A stretch of DNA of 64,000 nt from Planctomycetota bacterium (GTDB taxonomy: Bacteria; Planctomycetota; UBA1135; UBA2386): contig JADJWQ010000002.1 in assembly GCA_016716265.1 (NCBI GenBank), positions 829,001-893,000 on the forward strand, in the 5' to 3' direction. Made by a program: the position numbers and the translations under genes. Below the pieces are notes generated by a model, which was not told where the DNA came from, ran no database searches, and worked only from the letters and a program-made list of their open reading frames with translations. This document shows, piece by piece, positions 61,601 to 64,000 of this stretch. Numbering within the stretch: the stretch's first letter is position 1; each line of letters opens with the position of its first letter.

Positions 61601-61821
61601 GAACGCGCATCGTCGCGGGTCGCTCGGACGGTCGGCTCGCGATCCTCGCGTCGGCTAGCGGCGACGTGCTGGCCACCGTCCCGTGCGGCAGCGAGCGGAT
61701 CGCTTGCGTCGCGCGCGTCGGCACCGACGTCCTGGCGGTCGCGGCTCTCGACGGATCGACGCGCCTCGTCACGCTCGCCGGGCGGACCGCACCGACCGGC
61801 GACGAGCTGCGGCCGCGCTGA
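58627..61821 (+). CDS. Hanks-type Ser/Thr kinase with C-terminal WD40-like sensor
   Basis: 1064 residues. Kinase domain about 86-370: glycine loop LGRGAMGVV, Lys115 in VARK, Glu142, HRDLKPQN at 220-227, and GTPCYMAPEQ. The usual DFG is D240-W-G. A membrane segment at about 394-412 (PLTAASFALVGVAAISVAL) is followed by about 650 residues of WD40/YVTN-like repeats (GVTWSPDGTRILLA; AWSPDGRLLAVAEG), here likely outside the cytoplasm. It is divergent from the ECF sigma gene and followed by exbD. It probably senses a signal through the propeller and controls the ECF factor by phosphorylation. Confidence 0.93.
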   Translation: MPIPDPPSVAELAVLEFVAARAAGRDVPLVDLCGGDEAVLAEALELAGDLRAAEGLLAALATRGAHAAGAGDPGPALLPTGGAARYVPVRELGRGAMGVVDEVRDPDLGRLVARKTMLDATPDSDPLSTLRYRRRLARFVAEARVLASLGHPAIPPVHEIGVDEGGRPYYTMPVLPGATLQDAIGGAAPAERRRATVRLVQVLAQVCEAVAHAHDHGVLHRDLKPQNIVVGPRGETFVVDWGLARGERGSTATDGPGDPLATRAGEVLGTPCYMAPEQARGAAHGPATDVYAAGAVLFAILTGRAPHAELTDTAAVLDAVRSGRAPDVARLAPAAPPELVSICARAMAPEPADRYPTMEALAADLRAYLETRVVAAHARGPLVELRKWCKRNPLTAASFALVGVAAISVALLAQRTARIEARANERLRVELYRSAVSNAATAIADGDESSAVRWLAMAPAGLRQLEWRFLDACTRRWTMRWDAGGTIQHGVTWSPDGTRILLAVEGRTSWWSPEGTPLATFATPGQLDQDVALVAGGDRIVCPDGRVLDAEDGRALRPSIPGRGFGAVAWSVCCDPTGPRAYRGQQDGTVVAFRTDSSESCWSTPALAGAVLALAMSHDGAAVIAGGFDSSLAVLAATDGALRRRIALPGRGVDSIAVGPDGRLATAGSGGAQVVEQLGEGPTTQLTSVSCEAVAWSPDGRLLAVAEGSATRLLEQTASGWREVTRAIGHRDEHRARLAFSPDGTRLLSAGTAGEILLADVAELTSNRPSAPLLPGLLNELAVGPAGAAALLAMLDRNTVTVWSLPPGRSEPELLRRLPQGGPRALDVSRSLAITFDHGELTLVSLTTGDVRASRAATHPAGARFVPGGVLTADAERIVRWAGDLASELWAVPRPAGAGTSPHVTPDGLRAVLLGNATEPPLVIDLAAGTHVATLTPPGGLVATADFSIAGPVFACGTTDGRVVAWDLRTGEERWRIRAPGLSGAIAFTDAGTRIVAGRSDGRLAILASASGDVLATVPCGSERIACVARVGTDVLAVAALDGSTRLVTLAGRTAPTGDELRPR

Positions 61822-61921
61822 CCGACGGCATTGCGCGATCGCCTGTCACCGGCCACTGAACCGGTGCGTCGCGAGCGACGTTGCCTCAGTCGCGAGATCC
61901 GAATCCGACGACGGAGGCGCA

Positions 61922-62500
61922 ATGGCCCGCATCGACACCGACCGCGAGAAGACCGGCAGGGCGGACATGACGCCCATGATCGATTGCGTCTTCCTGCTGA
62001 TCGTCTTCTTCCTGTGTATCGACTTCAGGACCTTGGAGGCGAAGCTGCCTGCGTGGCTCCCGAAGGCCCACGGCTCGAGCCCCGCGCACACCGAGCCGGT
62101 CGAGCAATTGTCCGTGCGCATCGTCTGCGACGAGGTCGGCCAGGAGGTAGCGCGCCGCGATTCCGTCGGGCCGCAGCGCGCTCGCAACAACGTCCGCATG
62201 GTCGGTCATCGCGTCCATTGGCTGGTCGGTCCGCGGCGCTTCGACGATCCCACGGGCCTGATGGACGGTCTGCAGCAGATCGCCGCGGATCCTCGCCGCC
62301 GCGTACCCGACGACCGGACCGGCGGAACGCGGATCCTGCCCGTCGTCATCGAGCCCGGACCGAGCACCACGTACGGCGACGTCGCCAGCACGGTCGACTC
62401 CGTGCGCTTCGCCGGCTTCGACGACATCTCGTTCGGTGGTGGACTCCGGGCACCCCGCTCGCCGCGAGGCGGCTCGAGCGCGTCGGTCGAGGGCCGATAG
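61922..62500 (+). CDS. ExbD/TolR-family protein
   Basis: 192 residues. A single N-terminal membrane helix with the family motif ADMTPMIDCVFLLIVFF (the Asp of MIDC is the conserved proton-pathway residue), then a periplasmic domain that is longer and more divergent than typical ExbD, with a Ser/Gly-rich tail. ExbD works with ExbB to energise outer-membrane uptake or other envelope work. No exbB/tolQ lies in the window. ATG 61922 has ACGGAGG upstream. It follows the kinase gene by 100 nt. Confidence 0.85.
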   Translation: MARIDTDREKTGRADMTPMIDCVFLLIVFFLCIDFRTLEAKLPAWLPKAHGSSPAHTEPVEQLSVRIVCDEVGQEVARRDSVGPQRARNNVRMVGHRVHWLVGPRRFDDPTGLMDGLQQIAADPRRRVPDDRTGGTRILPVVIEPGPSTTYGDVASTVDSVRFAGFDDISFGGGLRAPRSPRGGSSASVEGR

Positions 62501-62525
62501 CCGGACCGGATGGCGGCCGTCGCGC

Positions 62526-62531
62526 TACGCT
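62526..62531 (+). promoter_or_regulatory. TACGCT -10-like box
   Basis: GCTACGCT ends 10 nt before the ATG at 62542 and fits GYTASNMT. Confidence 0.35.
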
Positions 62532-62541
62532 ACGCCCCGCC

Positions 62542-64000
62542 ATGCCCAGCCTGCGTCTCGCCACCGTCGTGCTGCTCGCCTGCAGCGCCGTCCCCGCCCA
62601 GAACGATTGCGAGGGCTTCGGCGGGCGCACCGCAGCGTTCGACCTCGATCCGACGACCGGCAGCCGCGGCCACGTCGGCGTCGCCTTCCTGCAGGGCGAG
62701 ATCTACGTGACGACGGCGGGCCGCGGGGCGACGCAGGCCCCTCCGCACTCCGTCCACGTGCTCGGCCCGACCGGCCAGCTCCACCGCACCTTCGCGCAGG
62801 ACCCGAGCACGGCCGCGACGCTGATCGGCTGGCGAGACGGCACGAGCGACGGCCGGTCGTTGATGTTCTGCTCCGAGCTCGGCATCCACGTCGTCGACCG
62901 CGTCGGCCAGCGCATCGGCACGATCCTCGCCGCGAACGGCCCGCGCACGCTGCCGGCGCAGCCGATCGCCGGACCAGCTCTCGCCGCATTGCGGGGCTTC
63001 ACGGCCGTGGCGTTCGATCCGGCCGGCGACGCGGGCAATGGCTCGTTCGTGGTCGGCCAGGGAACCGCACCCCTCTACGAGATCGACCTCGGCGGCGGCG
63101 TGCTCCGCACCTTCGCCAATGCGGACGGCCTCGACGTGACGGGCCTGGAGCTCGACGGCTGCGGCCAATTGTGGGCATGGGCGCGCGCGGCCGACGGCGC
63201 GATCGTCGAGCTCGACCGCGTGACCGGCCGTGCGACCGGTCGGAGCATCGCGCTCGAGCGGGGTGTCCTGCAGCCCGGCGGCCTCGCCCTCGCCCTGGGA
63301 CTCGACTTCCGACCGGCCGGCGACGACCTGCTGCTGGTGCGCCGCACGGTGTCCGGACCCGCGGCCGACCGCCTGGAGGCCCGCTCGCTCGGCGACTTCC
63401 GCAGCGTGTGCGCTCCGTGGACGCTGGTCAGCGCGCGCGACGCCGAGCAGCCCGACCCGTCGTTCAAGGTCCTCGGGCGACTCGACCGCACGCTGAGCGT
63501 GACCGCGCTCGGCCCCCGTCCGGCGCCGGTCGCGTTGTGGCTCGACGCCGGTCCCGCCGCGCTCGTGTGCGGTGACGTGACGGCCGCGAGCCCGGCGCTG
63601 CTCGCGCTGCACAGCTTCTTCGTGCTGACGCCGTTCAGCACCCCGAGCGGCCCCGCGGTGACCTTCGGCGCGAGCTCGAACACGCCTATCGCGCTGCCGC
63701 TCGGCGGCGTCGTCGGCGTGCTGCCGGACGGCCCGCTCCGCATCCAGGCGCTGGCGCTCGACGCCGGCGTGCCGCCCGTCTACGTGCCGCTCGTCGCGAC
63801 CAACGAGGCGGAGTTCGAGCTCGACCGGGCACTCGTCGTCGGCGTCACGGTGACCGCCGACGGCCTCGACAGCTTCAATGGCGACACCTCGCGCGGCTTC
63901 TTCCGCATCGAGAACCGCGCCACCGTCCCGGGCCGCTCGATCGTCCGCCTGGAGCTCGACGTCACCACCACACCGGTCCCCGGCATGATCACCCTCGAGT
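62542..64000 (+). CDS. Secreted protein of unknown function, 3' end outside window
   Basis: 486 residues visible, no stop before the right edge. Signal peptide LRLATVVLLACSAVPAQ. The mature part begins CEGFGGRTAAFDLDPTTG and reads like a beta-propeller: GVAFLQGEIYVTTAG, AVAFDPAGDAGNGSFVV, DVTGLELDGCGQLWAW, LALALGLDFRPAGDDLLLV. After about 310 a different beta-rich region follows. No catalytic motif seen and no family recognised. Confidence 0.75.
   Translation, partial: MPSLRLATVVLLACSAVPAQNDCEGFGGRTAAFDLDPTTGSRGHVGVAFLQGEIYVTTAGRGATQAPPHSVHVLGPTGQLHRTFAQDPSTAATLIGWRDGTSDGRSLMFCSELGIHVVDRVGQRIGTILAANGPRTLPAQPIAGPALAALRGFTAVAFDPAGDAGNGSFVVGQGTAPLYEIDLGGGVLRTFANADGLDVTGLELDGCGQLWAWARAADGAIVELDRVTGRATGRSIALERGVLQPGGLALALGLDFRPAGDDLLLVRRTVSGPAADRLEARSLGDFRSVCAPWTLVSARDAEQPDPSFKVLGRLDRTLSVTALGPRPAPVALWLDAGPAALVCGDVTAASPALLALHSFFVLTPFSTPSGPAVTFGASSNTPIALPLGGVVGVLPDGPLRIQALALDAGVPPVYVPLVATNEAEFELDRALVVGVTVTADGLDSFNGDTSRGFFRIENRATVPGRSIVRLELDVTTTPVPGMITLE

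Overview
The window is very GC-rich (roughly 70% or more G+C by eye), densely coded and bacterial. Several traits point to a high-GC Planctomycetota lineage: an ECF sigma factor beside a Hanks-type kinase with a WD40-like sensor half, many Gly-rich or HEAT/TPR lipoproteins, secreted carbohydrate enzymes of PcRGLX and GH2 type, a complete peptidoglycan gene (ddl), and heavy use of GTG/TTG starts. The phylum is an inference, and no 16S rRNA lies in the window.

Layout. 1-1369: 3' truncated kelch lipoprotein. 1590-4979: a U32/RlhA-type RNA hydroxylase divergent from aroQ-rlmH. 5022-6113: degenerate zincin-like secreted protein. 6061-10216 (minus): surface-glycan cassette of methyltransferase, DegT aminotransferase and a flippase-GT2 fusion. 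10328-12219 (minus): HtrA protease and a kinase-like protein without an evident ATPase half. 12429-14786: large PcRGLX-like lipoprotein. 15136-22294: complete seven-gene histidine operon with two unusual fusions (hisC-HAD phosphatase and hisA-hisI-hisE) and a frameshifted hisF. 22339-28425: GH2, Nfu with a duplicated N-domain plus a zinc-ribbon protein, and a two-domain esterase. 28445-33970 (minus): chrA, tRNA-Leu, TPR and HEAT membrane proteins, ddl. 33995-39833 (minus): rpmF-plsX-fabH-fabG-acpP-fabF fatty-acid cluster plus one unknown gene. 39967-45162 (minus): alaS, recA, pfkB. 45251-50451 (minus): tightly overlapped envelope operon of TPR lipoprotein, galE, HEAT lipoprotein, DUF366 and an LPG-synthase-like membrane protein. 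50686-57786: IMPase, CheR, GT4, S9 peptidase, TPR protein. 57856-64000: tRNA-Pro, ECF sigma divergent from a Ser/Thr kinase, orphan ExbD, and a secreted protein cut by the window edge.

Three things stand out. First, chorismate mutase, the enzyme that makes prephenate, sits back to back with a U32 hydroxylase of the family whose RNA hydroxylation depends on prephenate, and it overlaps rlmH, another 23S rRNA modification gene. Second, a 36-nt sequence occurs twice in inverted orientation (33/36 identical) at 4235 and 25455, bracketing 21.2 kb. Third, a recurring GYTASNMT box lies 8-10 nt in front of several first-in-operon start codons and also in front of both tRNAs, suggesting a -10 element and widespread near-leaderless transcripts. 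Other regulatory structure includes six Shine-Dalgarno-bearing 15-nt repeats in front of fabF, a GAAC-N7-GAAC SOS-like box before recA, and 17-nt repeats running over the end of rpmF.

No CRISPR array, insertion sequence, transposase or prophage gene was seen.
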